DNA of 64,000 nucleotides from Plectosphaerella cucumerina (lineage: Eukaryota; Ascomycota; Sordariomycetes; Glomerellales; Plectosphaerellaceae). Numbering within the stretch: position 1 is the first letter of the stretch; each line of letters starts with the position of its first letter. The stretch lies in the NCBI GenBank assembly GCA_020746995.1, contig JAGPXD010000006.1, positions 2,728,001 to 2,792,000 of the forward strand. Reading direction: 5' to 3'. Positions 32,931 through 45,672 of the stretch are shown here, piece after piece. A program made the position numbers and the translations under genes. The notes beneath the pieces were generated by a model. That model searched no databases. It was not told the DNA's origin and saw only the letters and a program-made list of their open reading frames with translations.

Positions 32931-33615
32931 CTTGTTCGACAGAATGGGTACACTGAAATCATTCGTGATAACCAACAATTTTGGCGTTGAACACCAGGAT
33001 TCGATCCCCCGAAACGGAGGTTGATGTGGCCTGTGGTGAGATGAGAAAGTCAGGGCTCAGGCATAATACAAACTTGAAGGTATTAATCGTGGCTTCTATA
33101 AGGCGCTTATCTAACGTAACAGACTAATACTAATGGGGCCTAGTGCTTCGTGACACAGTGGATCTATCCTCATACAGCTAGTCTCGTGGGTAATACTCAG
33201 CACTAAAAAATTATAAGCAAAGCTATAAAGGGCAGCCCACTCCTCTTTCTCAAAGTTATAGCAATCGACCCCAGCCCGTTCTAGCGACCCACCTGACAAG
33301 CAGGCACGAAACATATCGTCGGTTTTCTGTAAGCATACCCATCTCGAACATTTGCGCAGTGGTCAAAATTAATCTGTCGTTTTTCGCAGCCTCTGGTTGT
33401 GTGTGGTCTGGTGGCAAAGGTTGATTGATCTTGCCGCATCACGAGACGCGACCGACCCTGGTTGGCAGGCGCGTCTTGGGCCCCACCTTCCACCGCGTGA
33501 AGCAAGACGGGAGTGTCCGCGTCGTTTGTGGATTGTCAAGAGCGATTCGGGCTTCGAGCATTATCTTGCTGTTCCTGCGCCGTTTTTGGCAACTGCGAGT
33601 CGAGAGACGGTCGAT
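32931..33615. other. Intergenic region with a TA-rich patch
   Basis: No supported gene. About 33050-33260 is richer in A, T and TpA steps than the rest of the window (for example CTAATACTAATG, AAAAAATTATAAG), which may mark an old, RIP-affected repeat remnant; no transposase motif is recognisable. The end contains the leader of the zinc-finger gene. Confidence 0.5.
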
Positions 33616-36243
33616 ATGCCGCCTCCTGTCGAGGATGCGGCACCGGGCGCAGAAGCATTATCGGAGGGCTGCCTCTCTCAGGATGAAACCTCCTCACCAT
33701 CGACGTCGCCACCATCAGCTCAAGAGCCAACAGCCCAGCCAGACTCAACGACCTTGACGCCCATGGCGACACCAGCGGAAGGCGAGACTGCAGCAATGGG
33801 CAACAATACCACGTCGGATATGCCGCCTCGGACGGTCTCGCTTCCTCCTCCCGTTGCCAACGGCCATCATGATGTGGCCGTGGCCGCCTCTACGAATGTC
33901 GGGTCGGCCTCACCATCACTCCCAACGCAACCTCCGCCGAGCATGGCTCCTGCAAGCCAGCCTCCTGGCCAGGATCCCCAAGCCCCGCCCATTGCCAATG
34001 GTGTCAAATCCCAGGAACAACTCCCCCTCTTTGGCATCCTCAAGGCCACACCGGTCCGGCCGCCACAGCCCCAGCCGCCCGTCCAGCCGCCCGTCCAGAA
34101 CAATCAATGGTCGCACCCATCCCTTATGGTACAGCCACAGCCCCCAATGGCACCCTCGAGCGCCTCGCCACCAGTCGCAAATGCCCAGCCCGGCACCTTG
34201 TCGGCTTTCGACAAGAACTATCGCAAGCTCTCCGGCGTCCTCCGCCACATGCCGGACGACGTCGTACGTCGCGTGGTCCGCGACAACTGGGACAAGTGCC
34301 TCACCGGCAGCGACTACCACAGCACGTTCATGACAAATGCCATCATTCACCACGCGACAACACCTCGCATCCTTCAGCGTGCCATTCAAGATTTCGGCCA
34401 CAAGCTCGTCGAAGATGGCAAGTATCAGATTGCGCACTTGATGACAGAGAAGCAGCTGGACGAGGTCTTCTCCATCCTGCTCCCCAAGCTCAGCGACAGG
34501 TTTCTCGATGCCGCCATTGCTCACAGGCTGCCAACTATTCCAGCCAAGAGACTTCTCAATCACCTGGCGAGAGCGGAACGTCTCGGCTACGACGCCAACG
34601 ACATCGAGGCAGATGCTGACGAGCCCGAACCGCTACCTCCTGCGCCCCCGTTGGCTTTGCTGACTACGCGCTTTGCGCAACCTCCACTTCCATCAGCCGT
34701 CCGTCCGCCCCCGACGCCCTCGTACCATCACCATCAGGCGCACACCTCATCGCACACCCAGGCGGCACCGCATACCGCTCGGCCAGCAATCAATTATGAC
34801 CAGCGCCCACCAGTTCCCAACACGCCTCAATCAATCACAGTACCTCCTCCACGTCAGGTTCAGCCCCATGTTGGCCAGAACAGCCAAGCTCCCCCGCAAG
34901 GCATCTACGGACCATTTACTTGCTCGTCTTGCCGCCAGACCTTTGTGCATGAGTCTGCCTTCCAATACGTACGTTTACCCCCTCCCAGAGTTGAATGCCT
35001 CTCACTGACTATTTTGTAGCACGAGAGGAAATCAATCTGCAGGTCGAACCTCCTGGGAACGGCTGTATCAAAATGCCCTTTCTGCTACAAGGAGTTCGTC
35101 AGTGAAGGAGGTCTCAGCTACCATCTGGCGAACAAGGTTTGCGGAGTTTACAGCGGAAGTCCGAGTGAGTTGGCTCGGATCAAGAAGGCTTCCAGCAAAA
35201 CTGCCAGCTCGGCATCATCGCCTGCTCCTGGCGTACCACCCGCAATGCCTCAGTCTGCACCACCACACACACAACCACACCCGCTGGCGCAAACGCCTGT
35301 GCCTGTGCCTGTGCCGATGCAGGGACCGCAAGGTCTTCCAGGCTCGGTCCCACCGCTTGGGAGCTCACCAGCTGGACCAAACGGACCCGTTGGTCAACCA
35401 CTGATTCAGAGCGATATCCTTCCGAGTTATCAGTCGTCGTATGGTCCTCCACCGCCGAGCTCGGCGCCTCCGATGCCTTCAACTCCCCACCAACCGACGC
35501 CGTCCGCCGTCAGTGATGCCGATCTCCGCAGCGGGTCGCATCTGGAACCTGCAAAGAGATTGGCGCTGGAGAGGGAGCTGCGCGCTGCGGAGGACAACTT
35601 TATAGCCAAGATCGACGAGGCGAAGCGTAGCTGGGACCCGGCCGATCTGGAGAGGCGTCTGCTCAGCCTCAAGAACAGCCACGCGACGAAACAGAGCCAG
35701 ATTCGCAAGAAGTACGGCATTCGACTCCGCTCAAGGCGTGGCCCGTCTGCCATGAAGGAGGAACGTGTTCGGGTTGGCCTTCCTGCCGATCTTCCACCAA
35801 AGAAACCCATGACGCCCGGAAGTGCAGTCAGCACGACGCCGGTGCCGCTTCGCAACGGCTCACAGGTGTTGAATACCAACGGGAAGCGGCCGTTCGACAC
35901 CGGCGCAGCCCTACCGTCGCCATCGCATCCGCCCGTGAAGAAGCTAGCCGTCTCAGAGCTCACGGGAGGCCTCGGGGGCACGTCTGCCACGGCAGCGATG
36001 CAAGATCCCACGGCGGTCATGGACGGGCATGACAGCACCGGATACCGCACGGGGACCCCGATGAACCCATCGCAGTCCCATTTCACAGGCCATTCGTCCA
36101 AAACGCCGGGCAGTTCAGGGCAGCGGGTTCAGGCCACACCGCAAAGGATACAAATGGGTGTCGCGGGTCGGGGAATGTCGCGTGAGGAGCCAGTGGACGT
36201 GGACTCCAGCTCAGACTCTGGAAGCGACATTGAAGCGGAGTAG
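33616..36243 (+). CDS. Large Pro/Gln-rich protein with two C2HC-like zinc fingers
   Basis: Two exons (33616-34968, 35020-36243; 51-bp intron) give 858 residues. The N-terminal 200 residues are Pro/Ser-rich. Residues about 200-330 form a conserved-looking helical domain (FDKNYRKLSGVLRHMPDDVV, RAIQDFGHKLVEDGKYQIAH, LLPKLSDRFLDAAIAHRLP). After another Pro/His-rich part come two fingers at about 435-490: CSSCRQTFVHESAFQ, whose last ligands follow the intron, and CPFCYKEFVSEGGLSYHL. A helix-rich region (RLALERELRAAEDNFIAKID) and a basic stretch KKYGIRLRSRRGPS follow, and the tail is acidic and serine-rich (VDVDSSSDSGSDIE). This suggests a nuclear or chromatin protein; I do not recognise a named family. 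Confidence 0.85.
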
Positions 36244-38489
36244 GCTCAAGATCCTTTGCGATTGCGAGCGGAACAGGCGTTGAGATTTGGGACCAGTCGT
36301 GGAGACAGCCGGGATGGCGTTGCGTTCATGGAGGTACCCAGGTGGTGGACATATACCCATTTGTTTCCAGACGATTACCGAGCTTCATCTTTTCATCACA
36401 TCAGCGTCCAGTTCCATCGGAAGGAGGAAATACAGCACTACTTGAGGACAGATCCAATCGCGTGTTCGTTGCTGTTGTCTGCTCCTGGCGGCTGCGAGTA
36501 CAAAGCACGTCATTCGCGCCCTAAGAGTTTTCTGGCACTATTAGACGTACGCGTGCAGATGTCTGCGTATACACGTACTCATACTCGTTGCAACGGACAT
36601 GTACTTTTTGTACAGATTGATGATGGCTCATGTCAAGAGTCAACGGTCGGCATTCGGCAGCCGGATGGCACTGGTAAGATCAATCTCGCACGGGCCAAAG
36701 CAAGGGTCTTGTGGCCCGAGCCCCTTACCCCTGGCCGGTGATGAACATGAAACCCGCCAGGGCCTCCCTCTGGCATTTGTCATTTTACTGTCGGAGCCCG
36801 GAAGGGTCAACAGGGTCGATGCGGGGGCGAAGTGTCCCGGGCGCTGGCCAGGTCGTGCTGATGGTTCGCAAGTCGCCACCGTGACGGGCTCCGCGGTTCG
36901 TGAAGAGCCAGCTGGCGGGAAGCGTTTGGTAAGTAAGATGCGAAACGGACGGATCGCACCTCCGCGACGCGATTCTGAGGGGTCGATGGATGATCTGGCC
37001 ACGGGGGCACGTTGTATGCCATCCCGTGCTTAATCTCGGAATGCCGCCGACAGTGACATCGACGACCACAGGGCACACTGGCCGCCCTACGGTGGCGGGC
37101 CACTATTGATGTTCAACCCCCCTGCGATGCAACCGCTTTGGCAGTCTGGTCGCCACATCAAGGGCCCTGAACGGCTTAGCGGCTGCCGGTGGGCATCGGG
37201 ATGATTGCGGTGGGAGAGGAGGGTCTGCTTGTATTTGTAGGTCTGTGGACATTGGGCGGGCTGCGAATCTGATGATGATGGGCCGAGCGGCAATCACAGA
37301 ATATTGGCTTCCTGGACGGGAAGGGAAGAAGGTGCCGAGCCCACAAGGGCTTGGCTCGCTGTTGTTGGACTGAACGGGGACGGGGACAGCCGGATGGGGG
37401 GCATCGGAGTCGAGTCGAGTCGAGGGCGGGTGGATAGACGACGTGGTGATTTCGGGATGGAAAAGATGTGACCTGTGCCTCGCTCCCGTTGGATGATTTC
37501 TGTCGACGACAACGCATTTCTGTTGCATTTGACCCTTCATCTGTTGTCCGCGAGTCCTGCCAGCGAGAGCCTCACGGCAAAGGTCAGACGAAACACCCCG
37601 ATCAAGTCGCCGGCCCCGGAGAGTCGGCCTTTGCAGTGCTGCGGGCATTACAAGTACACGCGTGCCCGACATATCGCAGGTCTTCGGGCTTGTCTCGACA
37701 TTGGTGGCCGGGACGTCAGCTTTCATTTCAACGAGCCACGACCATACAGCGAACCAGAAGCCGCGGGGCACCTGTGCCTAGTCTGTCGACAACGACGAAG
37801 ATCGATCTCGCGAACGCCTCCATTCCAGCGGCGGGGACGGCTCGGCCAATCGAACACCTTCAAGCTGGCCGCGAAACACTTGATAATATAACCAGGCGCG
37901 AACTGCGTGCACTGCGCGTGCTTTTGGGCGAGCAAACCCCGACTTGTTTTGTTTGTTGCCAGCGGGGTGAACAAGATATATCAGGGGCTCGACGGCAGAA
38001 GTCCTGGACGGACCTGGTCGATTGCTTCTTGTCTATCCGAGACCTGATACCCCGGCCGAAGGAAGGATCGACAACCAAGCTCTCCAGCCCGTCCACGTCC
38101 ACCCTGCGACCGGAAGATGGTCTTGGGCAGCATCCAGACGGCCAACAAGCAGAAGAATCGAAAGGGGATCCGCGTCCCTGCGAGCCAGCTGCGCCGAGGC
38201 CCAACGGACCTTGCGTCGGTCGGACACAGCCAGGGCGGAAACGACGAACCGTCGTCGAAGGTTTCGAGCCAGCGCGCGTGCGCACGCGAGCGAACCATCG
38301 TCTTCAAGTTCAGCCCGTCAGCTGCCTGGTCGGTGGTCGCCAGAGAGCGACTCGGGCTCCCAGGGGTCTAAAACAGGCCCGCGTCAAGAAAACGGTCCGG
38401 GGCACGCACAGCCAGTCGTTTCCGGGCGGTGCCTTGGTAAGGGAATTGGAGGTGGTGCGGCCAGGAGCTCCTGTGGGGGAAAGGCCGCC
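36244..38489. other. 2.2-kb region without a supported gene
   Basis: Several long open frames exist because the DNA is GC-rich, including one of 475 codons at 37468-38895, but they show no motif and are Arg/Pro/Ser noise. The last few hundred bases are likely promoter and 5' leader of the gene starting at 38490. Confidence 0.6.
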
Positions 38490-41409
38490 ATGTGGGACCG
38501 CCTTAGGCCCGCAGCGGCGCCAGCGGCAGGAGTGTCCGCGCCCAGTGCTTCACCATTCAGCGCGCAGGTGCTTTCTCGGTCGACATCGCTGCACGTCGCC
38601 AACGGCCGTGGGCAGCAACAGCAACAGCAGCACCAGAATGACCCTGCCGACCCAAACAAGAACCCCCTCTCACCCCCGGCCTCGACGAAACCACGCCGCG
38701 GCGACTTCCTTCCTCGCACCCTCCCCGCTCGACACGACTCCAGCAGGACAGTCTCGCTCCTCCAGCCGCTCTTCAGCAAACAGCAGGTGTCGCCGACCAC
38801 CACCTCGCAGGTCGACCACGACTTCGACCTCCTCACTGGCCTGGGCATCGACCAATCCCCGACGACGCGACGATACGAGATTAGACGCGGCGTAGCACAT
38901 AGGGTCGACCTGAGCACTGAGTGAGTCCCGGTCTCCAATCCGCTCTGCGACGGACATTTTTTTTCGTCTTGCCCATTTTCCGAGCGAGGGCTTCCCTGCG
39001 GGACGACAATGTCGTGGCCTCTGTGGTCATCTTTGCCTTCCCCAAATCCGTGGCGGAGTTGCTTCCAGCGTGGCGGTGCCGCCTATTTTCGGAGGCAGGA
39101 CAGGACAAGGCGCATCACGCTCGTTGACTGTACAAGTTGCGCGGGCTGCGGCTTCCAAGTCGACAGAAGAGCGCCCAGATGACTTTCGTCCTGTGCCTGC
39201 CCCTCCTTCTCCCACCACTCCATGCGCAATCTACACGACGTGCTTCAACCCAGTGACTGACAGTCAAAACCAGCAGCAACGACCAGCGCCCTCCATCCTC
39301 CTCCGAGCCCAACACCTCAGGATCCCCGTTGAAGCCGAAATCCGCAAACCTGGCGACCAGGCACGACTACCGCTCGACCGTGGCGGATATTTCCCCACCG
39401 AGCTCCCCGGACATCGCTACTGCCCGGAATACGTGAGTTGCCCCTCGCGCAAATTCACTGCAGGCACAAACCCACGGTGGTGTTGAAAGGGGGCCTTCTT
39501 TCGGCCTGATGCACCTTGCCCTCGTTGCGATCGTCTCGCCGGCTGGTGCTCCCTCATGCTCTTCAGCATCACCGCCAAAGACACCATGATCCCCTTCTTC
39601 CACCATACCCTCCCAAGCGTTGGCTTGCTGACCGCGTGCCTCTTCTTCAGACGCCGACAGTACGATGACCAAAATGTTTCCCCGATCGACGAGACATCCC
39701 CCGAGATGCCGCAGCTCGAAATAGCCAAGGCGCACCACCGCCGCTACATGGAGGAGCAGCAACGGAAGAAGGAGAACCAAGTGCCTTCGCCCCAGTCGCA
39801 ACAGCGCAGCTTCATCCCGACCATGCGCCGCGAAAAGCGTCAGAACCAGCAAGCAGCTGCTGGCCAGAACCTGCGCGAGGCGCAATCCACCGAGCGGCTC
39901 CGTGACGCCCAAGCCACGCCCCACGAGTTCGCCGGCGCGCTGACTCCGGAGTCCCAGGCCCAGCTTCGGACGCCGGACTCCTGGCAAGGGCGCAACCCCT
40001 CGCCGTCCTTTGGAGACCGCATGCGCAACCTGAGGCCCGGGGGTGGAGCCCGCAAGGAGGAAGCCAGCAGGATGGCCCTCGGGGCCCCCATCGATCGACG
40101 TCCCGGATGGCGGGGCGCCAGCGGCCGGACGACACTCGTCGCTCCCGTCGCCGACAACCCAGACGTGCCGCCCCTCAACATCCCTCGCAAGAGCAGCAAG
40201 CGCGTCGCTGCCGGAGCTGCACGTGCCGCCGCTGTCGGCAGTCCACCGGTTCAGCACCCAACGGCTTCATCCCAAGTTACCCCTGCGAACACCCAACACC
40301 CTGAAACCGCACCCGCCGTCAGCCACTCCGCCCTTGCTCCAGCCGCGGCCGACAGCCAAGGCCAGCAGCTGCCCAGTTCAGCTGTCGCCCCGTCGTCACA
40401 GCCACCATCTGTCGCATATCCCAGCCCGCCCATGAACGGGCACGATGCTCGTATGGCGGTTCATGCCACGCCCACTCCCTTGAGGCCTGATTCAGGCGTT
40501 CATGCCAGCCATGACCAGTCGACCCCTATTCTCACAATCCCGAATCAGGACAAGGCCATTCGCAGGAAGCCGCCTCCTATTAATCCCCTCGCTCTTAACA
40601 ACCCCCATCTGTCCTACGCTTCCTACACGTCCAGTGTCTATTCGCCGCAGCAGACTCCCACGCTCGTCGATCCTACATCGGATCATTTCACCCAAGCCCC
40701 TGCCGAAGCCTGGGAACAGCCTCCGTCCAGATTCAGCGTCACCACCTACGCGACATCAGCAGCCACCGGCACACCTCGCGTCTCTACCGACCACGAGCTG
40801 CCCCCCTTGCCGACACCTCCACCGCAATTCGAGTCCGTCATGGAGCGCAAGCGTCCCGTCCGCCTCGGAAGCGTCAGCCCCGCCATCAACAACGATTCGC
40901 CGTTCAAGATCTCCATGGCATCGCCATACACATCGAGCTCTGGCGAAGCATCCCCCTCCCCGACAGGCACGTCGCGCACACAGCTTCCGAGCGCACGTGT
41001 TCCGCGAACTCATCTTCCCTCTGGCATTCGCGACAACGGCCGCACCGACTCCATGATGTCGACCGCGAAGGCCCTGCCCCTCGCGCCACCAGAACTCATG
41101 TCCGCCAACGACCGCGTGGCCCACCTCAACGCACGTCTCGGTGCTCTGGGCAACCGTCGCATCAACATCAACACTGCCATCAAGCAGATGACCGAGCTTA
41201 TGCCCCAGGATAATCTCATGGCAAGCGAGGCCGTCTTGCGAAAGCGCGAAGCCGAGAAGCGCAAGGTCGAGGCCCTCAAAGTCGAACTCTCCGACGTTCA
41301 GCGTGAGGAGTATGAGCTCGGCTTGAAGCTGCACCGCGCATACAAGAGGCTCGACAAAAATGCAGAGTATGAGCCCACCACACTCTGGGTGAGGCGAGTC
41401 ACTGGTTGA
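38490..41409 (+). CDS. Ser/Pro-rich protein with C-terminal coiled coil
   Basis: Exons 38490-38920, 39274-39432 and 39651-41409 give 782 residues. The introns are unusually long for this window (353 and 218 bp), yet all phases agree. The start has an ideal context GCCGCCATG and is the only ATG in that open stretch. Visible parts are a Gln run, then DHDFDLLTGLGID, DYRSTVADISPPSSPD joined across exon 2, and YDDQNVSPIDETSPEMPQLE. A long Ser/Pro/Thr-rich body follows. The last 110 residues (from NDRVAHLNARLGALGNRR to the end) are helical with heptad-like charge (REAEKRKVEALKVELSDVQR) and look like a coiled coil. A conserved filamentous-fungal protein of unknown role, probably cytoplasmic scaffold or signalling (inference). 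Confidence 0.8.
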
Positions 41410-42060
41410 TTCCCTCGCCGACTTGGATCGAAGCTTGTCTGGAGAAGACGGAGCATCACATCGCAAGACGAGCTGCGTTGGCTACCGCAGCATCACCATT
41501 ATTTCCTTGGGTTCACGGGAGCGGGGCGTTGGGTGGCATCCATGGCGAAAGATGAGGCGCGGCCTCTCTCCTATTACTATACCTGTTCTTCTATTGCTGT
41601 TACAACCGTGTTTCATAGCTGTCTGATACCACGATCCATTTCGCCAGTTTGCGTATTGACTGACTGTTCGTGTACGAAAGTACGCGCTCGAATGTATTGA
41701 CAAACATCTCGAAGTCACAGTCTTGCGGCGAGGTCGACTGCGACTGAAGGGTGATGATTGCGGAGACAAGCGCTTCACACCCGTGGAGAGGCTCCAGATG
41801 CAAACTGTCGTCGCTGGAACCCCATCCCGGATCCAGTCAGACATGTCTACAAGATTAATTGGGTAACCTGTGTTCTTCGCAATGCTGATAATCTTGCAGC
41901 CCTCGTCAAAATTGAAGTTGGCGCACCATGAGTCGCGGGTATTTGGGGGACATGTATGAAAATGATTCGGCCCAGATGCTTCACCACGATGTTTCTTACG
42001 CGTCCACGGCGGTGACCCTCCACCTCGTAAGCATGCGCATCTCGCTTGTTGAAGCGCACC
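41410..42060. other. Intergenic region between convergent genes
   Basis: No supported gene; two convergent 3' ends. Confidence 0.6.
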
Positions 42061-43206
42061 TCATGGAATTTCGGGAATGATGTCCTCGGAGCCTGGTGCT
42101 TTGAGGTAATCCGGTGGCGTGGAATCTGGCGGAGGTGCCTATGAGTCTTGTCAGTCTCGGTCTCCAGCATCATCCTAGTTCTCCTGATGGCTTACCTGGA
42201 GCTTTTCTGCCCAACGCTTCACGTCGTCGTAGTTCTTGCATCGGTGCTTGGTGTTGAAGTCTGGGAAGGCTGCGGGCGCATGGCTGCCGGCCCAGACCTG
42301 GCCTAGGACGCCCGTGTCGACGTTGCACATGAGGGTCTGGCGAATAATGTCAAGGCAGTGGGCTGGTTCATGGTCAGCATGGGCTTCTCGTCAGCTGGAG
42401 GCGGGCAGATGGGTTCCACTGACTGATGTGGAGGCGGAGGATGTCCTCCTCGTTGGAAAAGGCGTGTGTGCCCATTTTCTTGTAGCGGTCATAGTTGAAG
42501 TAGAGCGATTTGCGAAGGAGATTCTGGGGTCATGATGTCAGTCCAAGAGGAATCACCGAGATCAGGGCGGCTGGACATACCAGGCAGTGCAGGTGGTGCA
42601 TGCCCTCGACATTGACGAGGAAGCCGGACCCGTACCTCTCGTTCCGTTGTACGAAAGTGTCATCGAGGCCACTTGCAAGACCGTCTTCCGTCGATATGGG
42701 CCCTGCACGATCTATCGATAGTTAGTAATTGCTCGGGAGGCGATCTCATAGATGGAGACTCACAGTCGACGCCGAGAGCCTCCCATGCAGCATCGACTTC
42801 AGGAGAGCCTGCTTTTCGATAGATGTTCTCCTGCATAAAGGAGCCGTTGAACTCTTTCCACTCGTATCGAATACCAACGTCACGAAGCACGGGTGCTATG
42901 ATCGTGAGTCAGCTTGATGAACTTGGAAGTCAAGGGAGAGCATGAAGACTTACACCACTGCGTTGTGTGCTCAGCGCACGATGCGTCGAGTCCTGTTGAT
43001 GAACTTCTGGCCATGTGTGCCCCAAATCGCATGGAAATCATGCTCATGGCAACGAGAGAAACCACGGCACCGATCCATGTGAAGTATTTCGACCTCTGCC
43101 CTTTTCTCCGCTGTTCCTGTGAGGCAACGGCGTCGTTCTCTTCCTCAGACTCGTCGACCCTGTCGGCCAACGGCCTGGATGCCTCTTCGTCTTCCTTTGA
43201 AAACAT
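42061..43206 (-). CDS. UstYa-like (DUF3328) protein
   Basis: Six exons on the minus strand (43206-42954, 42895-42764, 42711-42581, 42523-42424, 42362-42196, 42138-42061; introns 52-61 bp) sum exactly to 286 residues. An acidic N-terminus (FSKEDEEASRPLADRV) is followed by one transmembrane helix (FTWIGAVVSLVAMSMISM). The catalytic region carries both HXXHC motifs of the family: HHLHC in GMHHLHCL, and HITHC in HITHCLDIIRQTLMC, the second split by intron 4. Family knowledge: UstYa-type proteins are oxidases or cyclases in dikaritin (RiPP), cyclochlorotine and related pathways, where they crosslink or hydroxylate peptide side chains. The start at 43206 is chosen over an in-frame ATG at 43299 because family members often begin this way. 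A small secreted Tyr-repeat protein lies 2.2 kb away, divergently. Confidence 0.9.
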
Positions 43207-45426
43207 GCCGTCGCCGAAAGATGAAACCAGATGATGAATCAAACAGGTGAATCCCAAGAGTAAAGGGGTAAATCGCAAGAGTTTGGCAGTGAAGCGCAAG
43301 ATGGATTACTGGGGCGGGCAGTTCTGCTCATGCTTGGCCAGGGGATGCTCTAGATAGCTCCAATCAAGCCCCGGATGCATGTCATCATGCCACAACACTA
43401 CCAAAAGGTGGGGTGAATTTGGATCCAAGCTGGATGCAACCATCAGAGAGACACTGGAATGCAGAGCAGCGGCTCGATGAGAGGTGGCATCGATAGTTTG
43501 CTTACGCTAAGCCATGGCCGGCGCGGTGCGGCTGAATGCTTCGAGGAGGGTGCGCCGCGCCGGTGACGCCAGCCTCCTGGAACAGCTCGCCACCAGGAAG
43601 GTTTGCTGGGCTACGATGTCGAACATCTTGGACTTTGGCTGCGGGGTAGAAAGCTTCACGGAAGATCCCTAGCATTGACCTCCCGAGCTGGCTAGCAGCA
43701 CCAAGCCGCCTTGGCATGACGTTGCAGAAAGTCTGCGCTTCATTTTGTCGGCTCGTCGAGGCAACGTTGTTTCTCTCCAGACTAACAGACTTTGATCTAT
43801 TCCGGGAATCCATCGATCCGAGCCCAAGCCCTACAAGGCCATCACCGTCGTTTGTGTACATCGCTGCTATGTCTGGTCAGAACTACGACAGCTTTGGTTA
43901 CGGGATCTGCAGTCGACGGGCGATGGCGACCTCTAAGATGAAACATGCGGGTGCCAACACAATCGTCGCCGCAACTCCGACATCTTGCCTCTCATCTGCA
44001 TGCAGTGGAGGTAGTCAGCGATCTGGAAGCTCGTGTTGGGGGACCGGGTGCATGAGCACTCTTTTGGCACCACCACCACCCCCAAGCTGCTTGTTGTTCG
44101 ACGGCAAGGCTAGTAGAAGTCTGGTGGCTGTTCATACAGCAGCAGACACCATGGCTTTGGCGCAAGCATGACCTGATGCGCCTCTTTCTTTGTGCGAAAT
44201 CCAGGTGGTTGACAACTCCGGACACGCAAGGCGCCTTCGACCGAGACACGGGGACATTCTTGACAGGCGGAGGACCCTGGCTAGCCGGAAGCATCCGGGC
44301 TACGGCGGGGCCGGCTCCCGGAGAGCTTATCCACTGACGGCCGGGCTCGAGTCCGCCACGACCCCAGAGACCCCGAGAGTCCACCCGGACTTCCCGCAAT
44401 AGGGGACGCTATCCGTTCGCGCAGCGCATCGCCCTTGGAAAGGTGGGGTGGTTGGCGACATCACATCAGCACCGCATGGACTCCTACAGATTGGGCGCGG
44501 GGCATATCAGCGATGCTGGGCTCGTCCGCCCCATTACACCGAGGTGGGATGAGCTGGCTGCAGTCTGCGGGCGACGGGCGGGATGGGATGAGTGAGTCGT
44601 GTCTCCGGAGCAGATGGTCGCAAGGGTTTCCATGAGCCGTCTATCCTGCGGCTGACCGCCTAGGGCGCTGCCGGTCATCGCGAAAGACACCAGGACGGCA
44701 AGGGGAGTCACAGGCAAGCCGTCGGCTTTGGTACGGATGCGGTTTGGGCTGCCACGCTGATCGTGCTTTTTTCGGGCCCAACCAAGGACTGGCGGCATCG
44801 CCGGCGGCGGCACTGCAAGGCTTCCCCTTCCCATCTTGAGCAACCAAACCTTGCCAACCTCATGCTGGCTCCCAGCTCCCACGCTTGTGACGCGGGCTGA
44901 CCTCCACCCGTGCGCACTATCACAGCTGGCTAGTTGACAAGGCGGCGGCCGATCCCACATGGCATCGCCGACCTGGGGGCGTGACGGGGTGCGTCGTCAG
45001 TGTTTCTGGCGTTGAGATGTTGACCAGGGACGCCACTCCAAGGCGATCTGGGCGATCCGAGCCATCCAAGGATGACGGCGGATGTATGTGTGTGGTCGTC
45101 TCGGTTCCTGTCTTCCGTCCCCTAGCCATCTCGTGCCCAACCGCTTCTCTGCGAGACGAACCTTCGCCGAGAAGAGTTTGTGCCATGACCCCCAGTGTTG
45201 GTGTCATCGAGCGGTGAGCTCTCTTCTGACCCAGCATAAATGGGAGGCCCCCTCGCCCTGCTCACAAAAACAGAAGATCTAGATTCACTCCTCACAGACC
45301 AGTCCTCTGACCCTCCATCACCAAATAAAAGACCCTGCACATCTTTCATTGAGGTAAGCTCCCAGCTTCCCCCTTCTGGTATACAAGAACCATACTAAGA
45401 CAGCCTCAGAGCCACTGCCAGTCACC
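43207..45426. other. 2.2-kb divergent intergenic region
   Basis: Between the UstYa-like gene and the tandem-repeat secreted protein. No tyrosinase, methyltransferase or peptidase fragment was found; open frames are short and unsupported. Confidence 0.6.
45354..45409 (+). other. Probable 5' UTR intron of the tandem-repeat secreted protein gene
   Basis: GAG|GTAAGC donor, a strong branch-like TACTAAG near 45393 and CTCAG acceptor give a 56-bp intron ending 17 bp before the ATG. Confidence 0.6.
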
Positions 45427-45672
45427 ATGAAGCTGTCCATCGCTGCCCTCCTCTTGGCCGTCTCTGGCATCATGGCAGCCCCTGTCGCAGCCCCCGAGGC
45501 CGAAGCCGCCCCTGAGGCTGCCCCTGAGGCCGCTCCCGACTACGGCGATTACGGAGGATACGGCACCTACCCTCCTCCCCCGGGAGGGTACGAAAGCTAC
45601 CCCCCACCCGCTGGAGGGTACGACAACTACCCCCCGCCTGCTGGAGGATACAGTAGCTACAAGAAGGAGTAG
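45427..45672 (+). CDS. Small secreted Tyr/Pro/Gly tandem-repeat protein
   Basis: 81 residues. A clear signal peptide MKLSIAALLLAVSGIMA is followed by an Ala/Pro/Glu region (APEAEAAPEAAPEAAP) and then DYGDYGGYGT. Three near-identical 10-residue units come next: YPPPPGGYES, YPPPAGGYDN and YPPPAGGYSS, ending YKKE. Two tyrosines per unit and tight repetition mean either a structural wall/adhesion protein or a repeat-type peptide precursor. The only dibasic site is the final KK; no KR lies between units. The divergent neighbour 2.2 kb away encodes a UstYa-like protein. No known domain. Confidence 0.8.
   Translation: MKLSIAALLLAVSGIMAAPVAAPEAEAAPEAAPEAAPDYGDYGGYGTYPPPPGGYESYPPPAGGYDNYPPPAGGYSSYKKE

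Noticed and set aside
32985..33030. GATTCGATCC string resembling a tRNA T-loop
   Set aside because: No acceptor stem, anticodon arm or matching A box could be paired around it on either strand.
37468..38895. 475-codon open frame
   Set aside because: Arg/Pro/Ser/Thr-rich noise in GC-rich DNA, overlaps the real first exon at 38490 in another frame, no motif and no conserved-looking segment.
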